Source: Actinacidiphila alni | GTDB lineage: Bacteria > Actinomycetota > Actinomycetes > Streptomycetales > Streptomycetaceae | Length of the DNA: 64,000 bases | Direction of reading: 5' to 3' | Assembly (NCBI RefSeq): GCF_900112845.1 | Contig: NZ_FONG01000027.1 | Location: 1-64,000 of the forward strand | Part shown: positions 53,450 to 62,427 of the stretch, piece by piece | Numbering within the stretch: the stretch's first letter is position 1 | How the letters are laid out: each line of letters starts with the position of its first letter | The notes under the pieces: generated by a model | The model's input: the letters and a program-made list of their open reading frames with translations, nothing else | The model's database searches: none | What the model was told of the DNA's origin: nothing | Position numbers and translations under genes: made by a program

Positions 53450-54804
53450 CGGCGCGTTCCTTTGGCGAGGCGGAACAGCGGCGCCGCGTCTCCCGGTGTC
53501 CGGCTGCGGCGCTCGGCCATGGCACGGTTGGTGTCCGTCAGCCGGATCTCGGTGGCGGTCCTGAGGTGTTCGACGAGATTGATGCGCGAGCCGACCTGCC
53601 AGATGGCCCGTCCCGGGGCGCACACGTTCGCACCGTCCGCGATGGCCTTCCGTGCCCAGGCCGTCAGCCCGAGATAGTTGGCGGTGATCTCGGCTTCCTC
53701 GCGGTCCAGGTGGTACACCACCCGTGTCGCGCTGAGCTTCAGGATCGCTGCTGCTTCGGGAGCTTCGGCCAGGACCAGGTCGGCCAGGTGGTGGAGGATG
53801 CCCCAGAACGAGAGGCCGAGGCGGCGGCCGTACCGGATGAGTTCCTCAAAGAGCCGTGCGACGGGCCGGTGGCTGAGGATGTGCCAGGCTTCCTCAACGA
53901 TCAAGGTCCTCTTGATGCGGTCGCCGGGCTTGATCCAGCCGAACCGTATCCACGGGCCGATCGCCGCCATCAGCAGCGGCATCGCCGCTCCCTCCCGCGG
54001 CAGCCGGGTCAGGTCGAACACGATCAGGCGGGCCGTGAGATCGATACCCTCGCTCGTCGGGCCGTCGAACAGTCCCGCCAACTCCCGGCCCGGGCCGCAC
54101 AGTTCGTCCAGCGCCAGCGCCGCCGGCTGTCCCCACGCGGTCAGCTCCGCAGCGGTGACGGTCTGGCGGCCGAGCAGCGCCTGGCGCGGTGCGGTCAGCG
54201 CGGCCAGCACGTCGGACAGCACCACCGGGCGGTTCTGGCTGAGTGCGGCCTGCGCCGCGAGCGCGTGGGCCTCGGTGACGGCGAACTTCGTTCGCGGCGC
54301 GAGCGGTCCCGAGATGATCTCCATCATCGAGACGAGCACCTTCAGCTGGTGTTCGGCGGGGATCCGCTCGTCGAGCGGGTTGATGCGCACGCCGTGGCCG
54401 GACCCGCCGTAGACGAGCCGGACCGGTGTGATGCCCAGCTCGCTGGCGATCGCGTTCCATTCGCCGGTGCCGTCCTCGCCCTGGGCGTCCAGTACGCAGA
54501 ACGCCCGTTCCTTGAAGCGGAGTTGGCGCAGGACGTAGGTCTTCTCCAGGGCAGACTTCCCGTGCCCGGACTTGCCGAGCACGAGAACGTGACCGCTGGG
54601 CAGTCGGGTACGGGCGTCCGGGTCGTACAGAATGAACGGGTCGTAGATGTACGCCCTTCCGCTGTACGCCTCCCGGCCGATGATGACCCCTCGCGGGTCC
54701 ATGCCGGCCGCGCCGACGGCCGGGTACAGGCCGCAGGCGTTCGTTGTGGTGGTGCGGATGGACCGGCGGCGGGTCTGGTCCTGTCGTCGCAGCAGTTCGA
54801 GCAT
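53446..54804 (-). CDS. VirB4-like conjugation ATPase
   Basis: 452 residues from ATG 54804, 2 nt after the SCO6880 stop. Walker A is VLVLGKSGHGKSALEKTYVL (about residues 70-90), with LIVEEAWHILSHRPVARLFE as Walker B and its helix (about 305), and a terminal arginine-finger region LGLTAWARKAIADGANVCAP. It is shorter than full VirB4 because the N-terminal half appears to be supplied by the upstream SCO6880-like protein. It powers the T4SS channel at the inner membrane face. Confidence 0.85.
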   Translation of the reverse strand: MLELLRRQDQTRRRSIRTTTTNACGLYPAVGAAGMDPRGVIIGREAYSGRAYIYDPFILYDPDARTRLPSGHVLVLGKSGHGKSALEKTYVLRQLRFKERAFCVLDAQGEDGTGEWNAIASELGITPVRLVYGGSGHGVRINPLDERIPAEHQLKVLVSMMEIISGPLAPRTKFAVTEAHALAAQAALSQNRPVVLSDVLAALTAPRQALLGRQTVTAAELTAWGQPAALALDELCGPGRELAGLFDGPTSEGIDLTARLIVFDLTRLPREGAAMPLLMAAIGPWIRFGWIKPGDRIKRTLIVEEAWHILSHRPVARLFEELIRYGRRLGLSFWGILHHLADLVLAEAPEAAAILKLSATRVVYHLDREEAEITANYLGLTAWARKAIADGANVCAPGRAIWQVGSRINLVEHLRTATEIRLTDTNRAMAERRSRTPGDAAPLFRLAKGTRR

Positions 54805-54806
54805 GG

Positions 54807-56309
54807 TCAGCGCCGCCCGTCGGCGAGGATGCCGCCTGCGAACGGCAAGGAGTTGGTGATCGCGCGGTGGTGTTCGTGATCGGTCCACTCCAGGCGCAGG
54901 CCGCTGCGGGTGGCTGCGTTCCGGACCGTGTCGCAGTCGCGGCGCAGCGCGTCCTTGCTCTCGGAGGTGACGGTGACCCAGCCGACCATGCGGATCCCGG
55001 CTGCTCCGTCGGCGATGTCCCGCATGGTGGAGACCGTGGCGCGCTGGTCCTTCTGCTCGCGCGGATCCTCAATCTTGCCTGGGCGCTTGTCCGCCTGGCC
55101 GAGTTCGTTGGTGGCATCGGCCATGGCGTCGGAAATGGCCTGGTCAGTGGGGACCAGATCCATCGTGACCGACACGGTGATGATGACGTCCTGGGTGTAC
55201 AGGAGCAGCGGCGCCAGGAAATTCACGCCGACCGGCAGCACGGGCCACGCCTTGATCCAGGCCGTACGCGAGTACCAGCCCGCGGTGGGCGACTCCCAAC
55301 TGCGGGAGAGCAGATGCCCGGCGGCCCGGGCGTCGACTTCCGCCGGCCAGGCCGAGACCTGGTCCATGCCGGTGGTGTCGTCGATCCAGTGGCTCGGCGC
55401 GTAGGCGTGGTGAAGGTAGGACGCGAGACCCTGTTCGTCGAGGGTGCGCAGCAGCCGGAGTTGACCGCGCGCCAGACTCCGGACGAACGTCTCGATCTCT
55501 TCGCCGAGGACGGCGGCGTATCCCTCGTGAAGACTGGGATAGCGGCGGGCCTCGGCGACAAGATCTGTGGTGTACGGGATGCCCAGAACGAGCAGGAGGC
55601 GGCGGTCTTCGGCCGTGACGGCGACCGTACGGATCAATTCGGCGTAGGACTGGTCGAGCCAGGGCGGCGCGGCGGGGTCACGCCGGTCGGCGGCGTCCCT
55701 CGCGTGCGCGTTGGGGTCGGTGGGCACCAGCCGCAGGATCCACTGGAGTCGGCAGATGCGGCCGCCTCCGTCTGCCGTCGACCGCAGCAGGAACTCGTAC
55801 GCCCTGATCAGCGCTTCCTTGTCGCCCACATCCAGACTGCCGAAGTCCCCCATGCCCTCGACCTCGACGACGGCAGTGAACAGCCTCTCGCGCGGCTGCA
55901 GAAGAATCGCGATTTCCCCGAACGTAGTCCTGGCGGTGATCCATTCCATGTCGCGAGGCACCCCCGGCGGCACCTCGACTCTCGGCCGGCGCCCGTCGAC
56001 CCGCCGTCCTGTGTACGGAGCGCGGGAGCGGTAGAGCAGCGAGCCGTCACGCAGCAGCCGGCGGTACGTGCGGCGGATCTCCCACCAGCGCAGGAAGGTC
56101 CGGCCCCGGTACGGTGCGAGCGTCATCCACGCGCTCGCGCCTGCCACGGTGAGGAATCCGAAGATCCTCAAGGGCAGACTGGTGACGACGACGGCCACGG
56201 CCAGTCCGCATACCAGGCCGCCGCCCAGGACGAGCTGTTCGTCGCCGTCCAGCCTCCGGCCCAGCAGTCCGCGCGGCCTGGGGCGGGGGAAAGAGAATGA
56301 TCGCGACAC
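54807..56309 (-). CDS. SCO6880-family T4SS membrane protein
   Basis: 500 residues from GTG 56309 with GGAGGTAACG directly upstream. Two membrane segments lie near residues 20-60 (VLGGGLVCGLAVAVVVTSLP, LRIFGFLTVAGASAWMTLAP), followed by a soluble domain that looks like the non-ATPase half of VirB4 (TTFGEIAILLQPRERLFTAV, VGWVTVTSESKDALRRDCDT). A PrgI-VirB4 N-domain arrangement is implied by the ATPase immediately downstream. Named after the S. coelicolor protein family. Confidence 0.8.
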   Translation of the reverse strand: MSRSFSFPRPRPRGLLGRRLDGDEQLVLGGGLVCGLAVAVVVTSLPLRIFGFLTVAGASAWMTLAPYRGRTFLRWWEIRRTYRRLLRDGSLLYRSRAPYTGRRVDGRRPRVEVPPGVPRDMEWITARTTFGEIAILLQPRERLFTAVVEVEGMGDFGSLDVGDKEALIRAYEFLLRSTADGGGRICRLQWILRLVPTDPNAHARDAADRRDPAAPPWLDQSYAELIRTVAVTAEDRRLLLVLGIPYTTDLVAEARRYPSLHEGYAAVLGEEIETFVRSLARGQLRLLRTLDEQGLASYLHHAYAPSHWIDDTTGMDQVSAWPAEVDARAAGHLLSRSWESPTAGWYSRTAWIKAWPVLPVGVNFLAPLLLYTQDVIITVSVTMDLVPTDQAISDAMADATNELGQADKRPGKIEDPREQKDQRATVSTMRDIADGAAGIRMVGWVTVTSESKDALRRDCDTVRNAATRSGLRLEWTDHEHHRAITNSLPFAGGILADGRR

Positions 56310-56337
56310 CGTTACCTCCTCGGCTCGTTCGCAGGGC

Positions 56338-57864
56338 TCATGGCGCCGCCACTCCGCCCGCAGCGCCGCCGTCGTCACTCCCGCCGGGATCTGACGGCAA
56401 ATCAGTGGAACCGCCCGGTACGGCATCTGGGGCGCTCGCAGCGCCGGAAGGCCGTGGCATTGCCCCGGCCGCCTCGCCGCCGGGTGCTGCGCCGCCGTCC
56501 CCTCCGTCCCCCCGGTCGTCGCCGCCGGGTTCGGTGCCGGTCGAACGGGTGCCGGGAACAGTGGATTCGTCGTCGCCCGTGGTGGCGGCCTGGGTGCCCC
56601 GGGCGGCAGACTCCTTCGCGGCGCCGTCGCCCGTACCGGCCTCGCCGTTCCCAGCGCCCTGGGCGGTCTTACCGCCGACTTCGTCCGCGCCGCCGCTTTC
56701 GGCACCCGACGCCTCGTCCTCTTCCTCCTCCGCGCTCCCGCCGCCAGAGGAGGACTTGCCCGTTCCGCCGCCGAGGCGGCCGGCCAGTTCGCGGAAGGTG
56801 TCGCCCGCCGCCGCGCCGGCCTCCTTCACGCGGCCCTTGGCCTCGTCGCGGGCCTGGTACATGCCCGCGACCTCATCGCCCATGAGCGGCAGGAACTTCG
56901 CGATCTGGAACGGCAGGACGAGTGCCAGCCACATCAACGCGATGGCGGTGAAAACGGTCGCGAATGCCTGCCCGACCGAGGGGCTGCCGTCCGACGCCAG
57001 CATGCCCGTCGCCAGAGCGATGGTCGTGAAGGTCACGTATTTGCTCGCGATGATCGCGCCCATGACGCCGACCCACCGCCGTACGTGGCGCCACAGATCA
57101 CGGTCGACGAGTCCGCTGAAGACGCTTGCTCCGAAGACCAGGCCCGCCAGGATGAGGGCGTTGCGGATGACCATCTCCATCCACACGCCCGCCACCGCCG
57201 AGAGCATCGCCATGCCAAGGAACATGACGATCACGTCGCCGCCGGGAATCGACATCAGCACGGCCATGGCCGCGGTCACCGTGACCACCATGCTCGCCGC
57301 GTCGCCGGCCGCCGGGGCCAGCATCGCGTTCGCGGCCTGGTCGAACAGCGCGGTCACGATCGCGATCACGGCCGGCGCCAGCGCGGATACGATCACCGAG
57401 ATCAGCAGGTAGCCGACGGACTCTGTCGCAGCCCGGAGCGGGTCGACCCCCTGGAGCGAGCGTTTCGCCACCGCGATCAGCCACAAGATCACCGTGAGCA
57501 CCGTCGAGGCTGCGAAAGCCATCGAGTACGTACGGAGAAATCCCGCGTCGTTCCAGTCGATCGTCGTGGTCGACAGCAGAGCCTTGATCAACTCGGTGAA
57601 GAGGCTGGTCACCGCATTGTTAACGAACTGGGCGATGTACCCCATGGGGTCACTGAGGAAGTCGACTCCCTTGTTCGTCGCCTCGACGGTCGCACAAACC
57701 TTGTCGGCGAACGGGATGTGGCTGCACGACCAGTCGGAGAATCCATTCGCCTGCGCTGGCTGCCCGTACCCGGCGAACACCTGGACCGTGGCGGTCAGGC
57801 CCACGATCCACAGGATCCGCAGGCGCAGCCGCTCCAGGCCGTCAGCCGATATACGGGGGCGCAT
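56338..57864 (-). CDS. VirB6/TrbL-like polytopic membrane protein (SCO6881 family)
   Basis: 508 residues from ATG 57864, overlapping the upstream gene by 23 nt. A signal-like N-terminal helix is followed by a short extracellular loop with two cysteines (WSCSHIPFADKVCATV), then about six membrane spans (VLTVILWLIAVAKRSLQGVD, VGYLLISVIVSALAPAVIAI and others). The last 150 residues are disordered and Gly/Ser/Glu/Ala-rich. VirB6/TrbL proteins form the inner-membrane channel of T4SS; the tail probably contacts the cytoplasmic ATPases. Confidence 0.82.
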   Translation of the reverse strand: MRPRISADGLERLRLRILWIVGLTATVQVFAGYGQPAQANGFSDWSCSHIPFADKVCATVEATNKGVDFLSDPMGYIAQFVNNAVTSLFTELIKALLSTTTIDWNDAGFLRTYSMAFAASTVLTVILWLIAVAKRSLQGVDPLRAATESVGYLLISVIVSALAPAVIAIVTALFDQAANAMLAPAAGDAASMVVTVTAAMAVLMSIPGGDVIVMFLGMAMLSAVAGVWMEMVIRNALILAGLVFGASVFSGLVDRDLWRHVRRWVGVMGAIIASKYVTFTTIALATGMLASDGSPSVGQAFATVFTAIALMWLALVLPFQIAKFLPLMGDEVAGMYQARDEAKGRVKEAGAAAGDTFRELAGRLGGGTGKSSSGGGSAEEEEDEASGAESGGADEVGGKTAQGAGNGEAGTGDGAAKESAARGTQAATTGDDESTVPGTRSTGTEPGGDDRGDGGDGGAAPGGEAAGAMPRPSGAASAPDAVPGGSTDLPSDPGGSDDGGAAGGVAAP

Positions 57865-58663
57865 CAAAGTCCCGATCTGCGGTACGGAACTCCTCGGTGG
57901 AGGAGGGGCGGGTGCCGTCACCGCCTGTGTCCAGCGGCGTGGGTCCGGGGACCGAACTCACCGTGGTCAGACGCCAGTCGGCGTCTTCCCACTGGAGCGT
58001 CAGGGTGTAGGTCGCCCACGACGCCGACACCGGCAGGGGGGCGTCGGCGGCAGTCGCGCCGACCAGGCCGGCCATCCACACATCGACGGTCGCCACCGCA
58101 GGGGAGCAGGTAACGGTCCTGGTCCCGAGGGCCGCAGCCCGAGCCACGAGCGTGTCCCGGTTCGCGGCCGTGATGCCCAAGGAGGAGAGCACTTGCTTCA
58201 TGCCGGTGTCGTCGTTTCGCGTCAGGCTGTCGCGCGCGGAGCGCGCCGCGATCGCGTCGATCACCCGGTGCCGCGTCTCGGCGTCGGTGAAGTACGACGC
58301 GGAGGACCGGGCGACCTCGAAGTTCACGGCAGCCCATGTGGCGCCCCCACAGCTATGCGGATACCCCACCGGCACACCGTTGTTGAGCCGCAGCGGCGAG
58401 ATCGCCGAGTTTCCTCCAGCCCCGGTGTCCGGGGCCGGAACCGTGGACGGAGTACGGACGCCGCCGGGCTCGGGCGTGGTCCTGCCGTCGCCACCTCCAG
58501 TACGGACCACAAGCGCGATGATCACCAGAAGCACGAAGGCGACGCCGGCCATCGCGGCGCTGCGCCACCACGGGCGCGTGCCGACGGCAACGTCCCTGTC
58601 ATCCGGGCCGATGAAACGGGTTCCGCCACGGCCGGCGGCTGGAGGGCGTGGGCTTGGGGCCAT
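57842..58663 (-). CDS. VirB8/TcpC-like bitopic transfer protein
   Basis: 273 residues: a Pro-rich cytoplasmic N-terminus, one membrane span (MAGVAFVLLVIIALVVRTGG, about 38-57), and an external domain containing AAVNFEVARSSASYF and WMAGLVGATAADAPLPVSAS WATYTL, the NTF2-like pattern of Gram-positive VirB8 homologues. Two cysteines may pair. It ends within the VirB6 start region, so the genes are translationally coupled. ATG 58663 lies 1 nt after the pilin-like stop. Confidence 0.7.
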   Translation of the reverse strand: MAPSPRPPAAGRGGTRFIGPDDRDVAVGTRPWWRSAAMAGVAFVLLVIIALVVRTGGGDGRTTPEPGGVRTPSTVPAPDTGAGGNSAISPLRLNNGVPVGYPHSCGGATWAAVNFEVARSSASYFTDAETRHRVIDAIAARSARDSLTRNDDTGMKQVLSSLGITAANRDTLVARAAALGTRTVTCSPAVATVDVWMAGLVGATAADAPLPVSASWATYTLTLQWEDADWRLTTVSSVPGPTPLDTGGDGTRPSSTEEFRTADRDFDAPPYIG

Positions 58664-58664
58664 G

Positions 58665-59042
58665 TCAGATCCCCATGCCGTAGACGATCGTGAAGACCGT
58701 GCCAAGGCTGGCCACGACAAAAGCTCCGACGAGGGCGCCAGCGAGGTCCTTTTTCCCCTTGGAGACCTGCGCCGTGTCGTGCTCGCGCTCCCCGATCTTC
58801 ATCGAGAAAGCGGAGACGATCGCGCGGCCCAGCAGCGCCACGAGAACCCCCGCCATGAGCGCCTGGATCACCGTACGCGCAGTGGCGCCAAGAGCGCCGA
58901 ACGGTCCCCAGTCAGGCGAGAGCCCGTTCACCAGGGAGCCGATGCCGCCGCTCCCGCCGCTTCCACCGGGCTTCGGGCCGTCGACCAGCACACCGATGCT
59001 CCCGTCGGCAGCCATCGACAACACGCTGTGCGCAACAGACAT
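58665..59042 (-). CDS. VirB2/TrbC-like pilin or small T4SS membrane protein (125 aa)
   Basis: ATG 59042 with GGAGGGG 4 nt upstream; extensions to 59222 lack a ribosome site. It has a Gly-rich N-terminal half and then two membrane segments (VIQALMAGVLVALLGRAIVS and LAGALVGAFVVASLGTVFTI) with a charged loop between. Size, topology and first position in the T4SS operon fit a VirB2-type protein. Sequence identity to true pilins is not evident. Confidence 0.65.
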   Translation of the reverse strand: MSVAHSVLSMAADGSIGVLVDGPKPGGSGGSGGIGSLVNGLSPDWGPFGALGATARTVIQALMAGVLVALLGRAIVSAFSMKIGEREHDTAQVSKGKKDLAGALVGAFVVASLGTVFTIVYGMGI

Positions 59043-59424
59043 CTGCCCCTCCTGCCCCGCTGGATTGGGCACGCGGCAATAGAAGGACACCGTACATATA
59101 TGAATCCTCATAAACAAGTGTTGATGTCTATCCCCGATGGTCGTGACCTTGCGTCGGCCACGACCCGTCGGCCGCGAGCACGCTCCGCCGACAGCACTGG
59201 GGGAACGCTTCGCACCATTCACCCAGCCCGGGGACGGGAAGGAAGGACCAGATCAGTGGACCCGGGGAAGGGGACTGCCCCGCAGGCCCACCTCCGCCCA
59301 AGGTTGATCGTCAAGTGGCTTCGAGCACACCGGCACACCCGACCGGGCGTCGCGACTGGTGGCACTCCGTCGAGACATATGCTTTAACAGCAAGACACGA
59401 CGTAAATGTTCATTGGCGGACTCC
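59043..59424. other. 382-bp divergent region between the T4SS operon and the wall hydrolase
   Basis: No gene is apparent. An A/T-rich patch at about 59090-59130 (containing ACATATATG) probably holds the T4SS operon promoter; a second AT patch with ACATATG lies near 59377, before the hydrolase. No confident -35/-10 pair could be placed. Confidence 0.45.
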
Positions 59425-60567
59425 ATGAAAACTGCTGTCGGTCTCTTCGGGGCGGTCGTCGCCGCTGGCCTGGGACTTCTCGCGCTGTGCGTGCTGGTGG
59501 CCTCCGGCACCACAGGCAGAGCCAACGCCCGGACGTGCTCCACGGTCCTCCAGTCGCTTCCACCGGGTTCGGGGGGCGCCGGCCCGCCGGGCGATCCGGT
59601 GAAGCTCGGTCGCCGAACGCTGCCCACTCACGGTCAAGTCACTGTTCCGCTCAAGCCCATCGGGCCCCAGCAGACGGCCCGGTGGACCAGGGAGCAGCTC
59701 CGCAACGCGACAACGATCACAGCCGTCGCCCGCACTCGGTCCGTACCGCCGCGAGGCGCGGTCATAGCGGTAGCCACAGCGATCCAGGAATCCAGCCTCA
59801 ACAACCTCGATGACGGCGACCGCGACTCGCTCGGCCTCTTCCAGCAGCGGCCCAGCCAGGGATGGGGCACGCCCGCGCAGCTCACGGATCCCGTGTACGC
59901 GACGAACGCCTTCTTCGACGCTCTGCTTAAGATCCGCAACTGGCAGACGATGCCCCTCTCACGGGCCGCCCAAGCAGTCGAGCGAAGTGCCGCACCCGGG
60001 GCGTACGCCAAGTGGGAGCAGGCCGCGGGCGCACTCGTGACCACGGCATGGGGCACCTACGCGGTCACGTCGATCACCACCGGATGCGACGACACCGCCA
60101 CTGCCGATCCGACAGCAGTCCTCACCACCCGCACTCCGAGAAGCCCTTCGCAGGCAATCGCGGCAGCGCGCGCAGAGGCGGGGAGACCGGGCTGGTACCG
60201 ACGCTGCGACAACTTCGTGGCGCAGGCGTACGGGTACGGCTCCTCCGGCTCGGCGACTGCCGATGTCCACTGGAACCGCCTAGTCGGCGCAGGACTCGCG
60301 CACCCGGGAGACGGCAGGCCGCCCCCCGGAGCCCTCCTGTTCTACGACAACCACAATGTCGGCCACGTCGCCCTCTATCTCGGGGGCGACCTGGTCGCAA
60401 GCAATGACGTACTCGACACTTTCAGCGGCGAGGGGGCCATTGCCATCGTCCACCGCCGCGAACTCACCAACGGACACTGGCGGCTTCGCTACCGCGGCTG
60501 GGCCGAGCCAGCCTTCCCGGACGCAGCCGGCACCAGCACCCTCCCCATACCGAAGGGAATCACATGA
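59425..60567 (+). CDS. VirB1-like bifunctional peptidoglycan hydrolase (muramidase-like + NlpC/P60)
   Basis: 380 residues. An N-terminal membrane anchor (TAVGLFGAVVAAGLGLLALC) is followed by a lysozyme/transglycosylase-like segment with a possible catalytic Glu in VIAVATAIQESSLNNLDDGD and SLGLFQQRPSQGWGTPAQL, then an NlpC/P60 peptidase with Cys in WYRRCDNFVAQAYG (about 261) and His in VGHVALYLGGDLV (about 314). Such two-domain enzymes locally open the wall for Gram-positive T4SS (CwlT/TcpG type). It diverges from the T4SS operon. Confidence 0.8.
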   Translation: MKTAVGLFGAVVAAGLGLLALCVLVASGTTGRANARTCSTVLQSLPPGSGGAGPPGDPVKLGRRTLPTHGQVTVPLKPIGPQQTARWTREQLRNATTITAVARTRSVPPRGAVIAVATAIQESSLNNLDDGDRDSLGLFQQRPSQGWGTPAQLTDPVYATNAFFDALLKIRNWQTMPLSRAAQAVERSAAPGAYAKWEQAAGALVTTAWGTYAVTSITTGCDDTATADPTAVLTTRTPRSPSQAIAAARAEAGRPGWYRRCDNFVAQAYGYGSSGSATADVHWNRLVGAGLAHPGDGRPPPGALLFYDNHNVGHVALYLGGDLVASNDVLDTFSGEGAIAIVHRRELTNGHWRLRYRGWAEPAFPDAAGTSTLPIPKGIT

Positions 60568-61376
60568 AGATCCGGCCGCAACCCACCATTGACGTGCACA
60601 TAGCCGCCGACGGCATTTGCACCATCGACGGCGAACACTTCGTGCCGCCACCGGGCGCCTCACTGCACGAAGGCGTGCTCGACCACCTCCGCCTCGATGC
60701 AGCAGCCCTCGAAACAACCGTCGCCGCCACCATCACCGACAAGCAGGCCAACTACTCCATCGCCATCGTCGTACACCCGGACGGCACGAGCCAGCCCGCG
60801 GCTACACCTGACGCCCGCTACACAAAGAAGCGGCCCATTCCATTCAGCCCGGCCGCGTCGCCCGGCCACCGCGCGGTACCGCCCGCACCACGCGCTGAGA
60901 CGCTGGACCTCAACCGCCCCTACGACAGCCTGCCGGAGCCGCACCGCAGCCGGCTGAAGTCTGCGTGTGAGACCGTAGCTTGCGGCCGCATTGAAGACGC
61001 TGTGACCTGCGTCGACGAGATCATCCAGGAATTGTCCCAGACTATGGGATCCCGCCACCCGACCGTCGTCGCAACTGGAGTCGTACGGGGCGACATCGCC
61101 CTTACTAACGGCGACTACCTATATGGCTTGCAAATTTGGTCGTTCATCACTCAGGCTTGGCGTGATCGCTTCGGGTCCACCGATCCTGTGATCATCCCGA
61201 TGCTGGCCAACACGATTTGGTGCTGGGGTCAATTGCCTCAGGCCGACGCTCTGGCAACGGTCGGGATAATCACGTCTCTCATCCAAACGGTCAACGCCCC
61301 AGGCTCGGATCAAGCACTCCAGAACGTCCACCGCCGGCATCGACAGCTGACGGCCGTCACACACCAGCAGGAGTAG
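60564..61376 (+). CDS. Unknown protein coupled to the wall hydrolase (270 aa)
   Basis: Its ATG overlaps the hydrolase stop (ATGA). The N-terminal 80 residues form a beta-rich region (IDVHIAADGICTIDGEHFVP). A Pro-rich linker follows, then a helical domain (SRLKSACETVACGRIEDAVT, IWSFITQAWRDRFGSTDPVI) that could be TPR-like. No membrane segment, no family recognised. Context suggests a T4SS accessory or regulator. The codon bias weakens toward the 3' end. Confidence 0.6.
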   Translation: MKIRPQPTIDVHIAADGICTIDGEHFVPPPGASLHEGVLDHLRLDAAALETTVAATITDKQANYSIAIVVHPDGTSQPAATPDARYTKKRPIPFSPAASPGHRAVPPAPRAETLDLNRPYDSLPEPHRSRLKSACETVACGRIEDAVTCVDEIIQELSQTMGSRHPTVVATGVVRGDIALTNGDYLYGLQIWSFITQAWRDRFGSTDPVIIPMLANTIWCWGQLPQADALATVGIITSLIQTVNAPGSDQALQNVHRRHRQLTAVTHQQE

Positions 61377-61378
61377 AC

Positions 61379-61558
61379 GTGAACCCGCGAACGATTCTCC
61401 TTCTTCTCCCGTACGCCATGCTCGTGGGTGGCGTCTTGGCTGCCGCGAAGGTAGGCACCGTACCGGGTGGAGCCGTGGCCGCGATTCAGGCTCTCAGTGT
61501 CGCAGCGGTCGGACTACTGTGGATCGCGCTCCGCACACGACGCAGCAGTCGCCGATGA
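61379..61558 (+). CDS. Small two-helix membrane protein (59 aa)
   Basis: GTG at 61379 with AGGAG 6 nt upstream, 2 nt after the previous stop. Two hydrophobic segments (TILLLLPYAMLVGGVLAAAK and AVAAIQALSVAAVGLLWIAL) are followed by a basic end (RTRRSSRR). Probably a holin-sized or T4SS accessory membrane peptide. Confidence 0.6.
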   Translation: MNPRTILLLLPYAMLVGGVLAAAKVGTVPGGAVAAIQALSVAAVGLLWIALRTRRSSRR

Positions 61559-61716
61559 CCTTCTCGCCAGCTTGGCCGGTACGCCATTCGGCGATTCCCC
61601 CACACGGTTCTGCCGCTAACGCTGCCCTACAAGTCGATCATCGCGCCATCACCTAGTAGTCCAGCAGGAGGACGGCGTCTGCTCTCAACGGTCGACGTGC
61701 ACGAGCTGCCGTCGCT

Positions 61717-62427
61717 TCACGCTTCGGGCAGCAGGAGTTCGTGGAGAACGTCCCACCGGTAGGCGCCCGGTTCCCGTCGCTGCAGGACCAGAACTGCCCG
61801 GTCCACGCGTACCGGCATCGCGGGCAGGCACCGGAGCGCCTCCACCGCCGCCTGGACTGGCCCGGCGTCTTGAACGCGATGCGAGTATGCGATCCCGATG
61901 TGCGGGCGCAACCGTGCTGTCGGGCCGAGCCCGCGCAGTCCCGTAGCGCGTACGGCGGTGTCGAGGTACTGGTGGAGGCGTAGGACCGGCGTCCAGGGGG
62001 CGAGGCTGTAGCGGACAGCGCCGCGTGAGCCGGCCATGGGGATTGCGTGCGCAGTTGCCGCCGGCGGCAGACCCTTCGCGGAGCATTCGATCAGTTGGGT
62101 GAGGTGCTGATCTGTGATGTCTTCAGCGAGTCCGATCCGGCCGAGTGTCAGGTGCAGACCGGTACGGTCGATGGGATCGAATCCCATGCCGGCAAGGGCC
62201 TGTTGGCTCTGCTCCGCCTGATCGGCAAGGGCTTTGGTCGCAATGGGGATGAGCCAGTAGTACGCACGCGTCGTGCTGGTCCAGCCCGGCCGGTCCCAGT
62301 GGTTGATCATGGTCTTGATACGCCGGAAGGCTTCCCAGTCATGCGTAGCTACCGACTGCGGGCTGTCGGGGTCGGGAGGCGGTGCGGCAGGAAAGGCTGT
62401 CGGGTCAACTGCTGGGCCGATCCGCAC
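61717..62427 (-). CDS. 2H phosphoesterase (2'-5' RNA ligase-like)
   Basis: 236 residues from GTG 62427, overlapping the upstream regulator by 23 nt. First H-x-T motif: TGLHLTLGRIGLAEDIT (about 91-107). The second motif, RPHIGIAYSH, has Gly where Thr/Ser is usual, so activity may be altered. LigT-type enzymes act on cyclic phosphodiester RNA ends. Translational coupling to an XRE-TPR regulator suggests the two function together. Confidence 0.7.
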   Translation of the reverse strand: MRIGPAVDPTAFPAAPPPDPDSPQSVATHDWEAFRRIKTMINHWDRPGWTSTTRAYYWLIPIATKALADQAEQSQQALAGMGFDPIDRTGLHLTLGRIGLAEDITDQHLTQLIECSAKGLPPAATAHAIPMAGSRGAVRYSLAPWTPVLRLHQYLDTAVRATGLRGLGPTARLRPHIGIAYSHRVQDAGPVQAAVEALRCLPAMPVRVDRAVLVLQRREPGAYRWDVLHELLLPEA

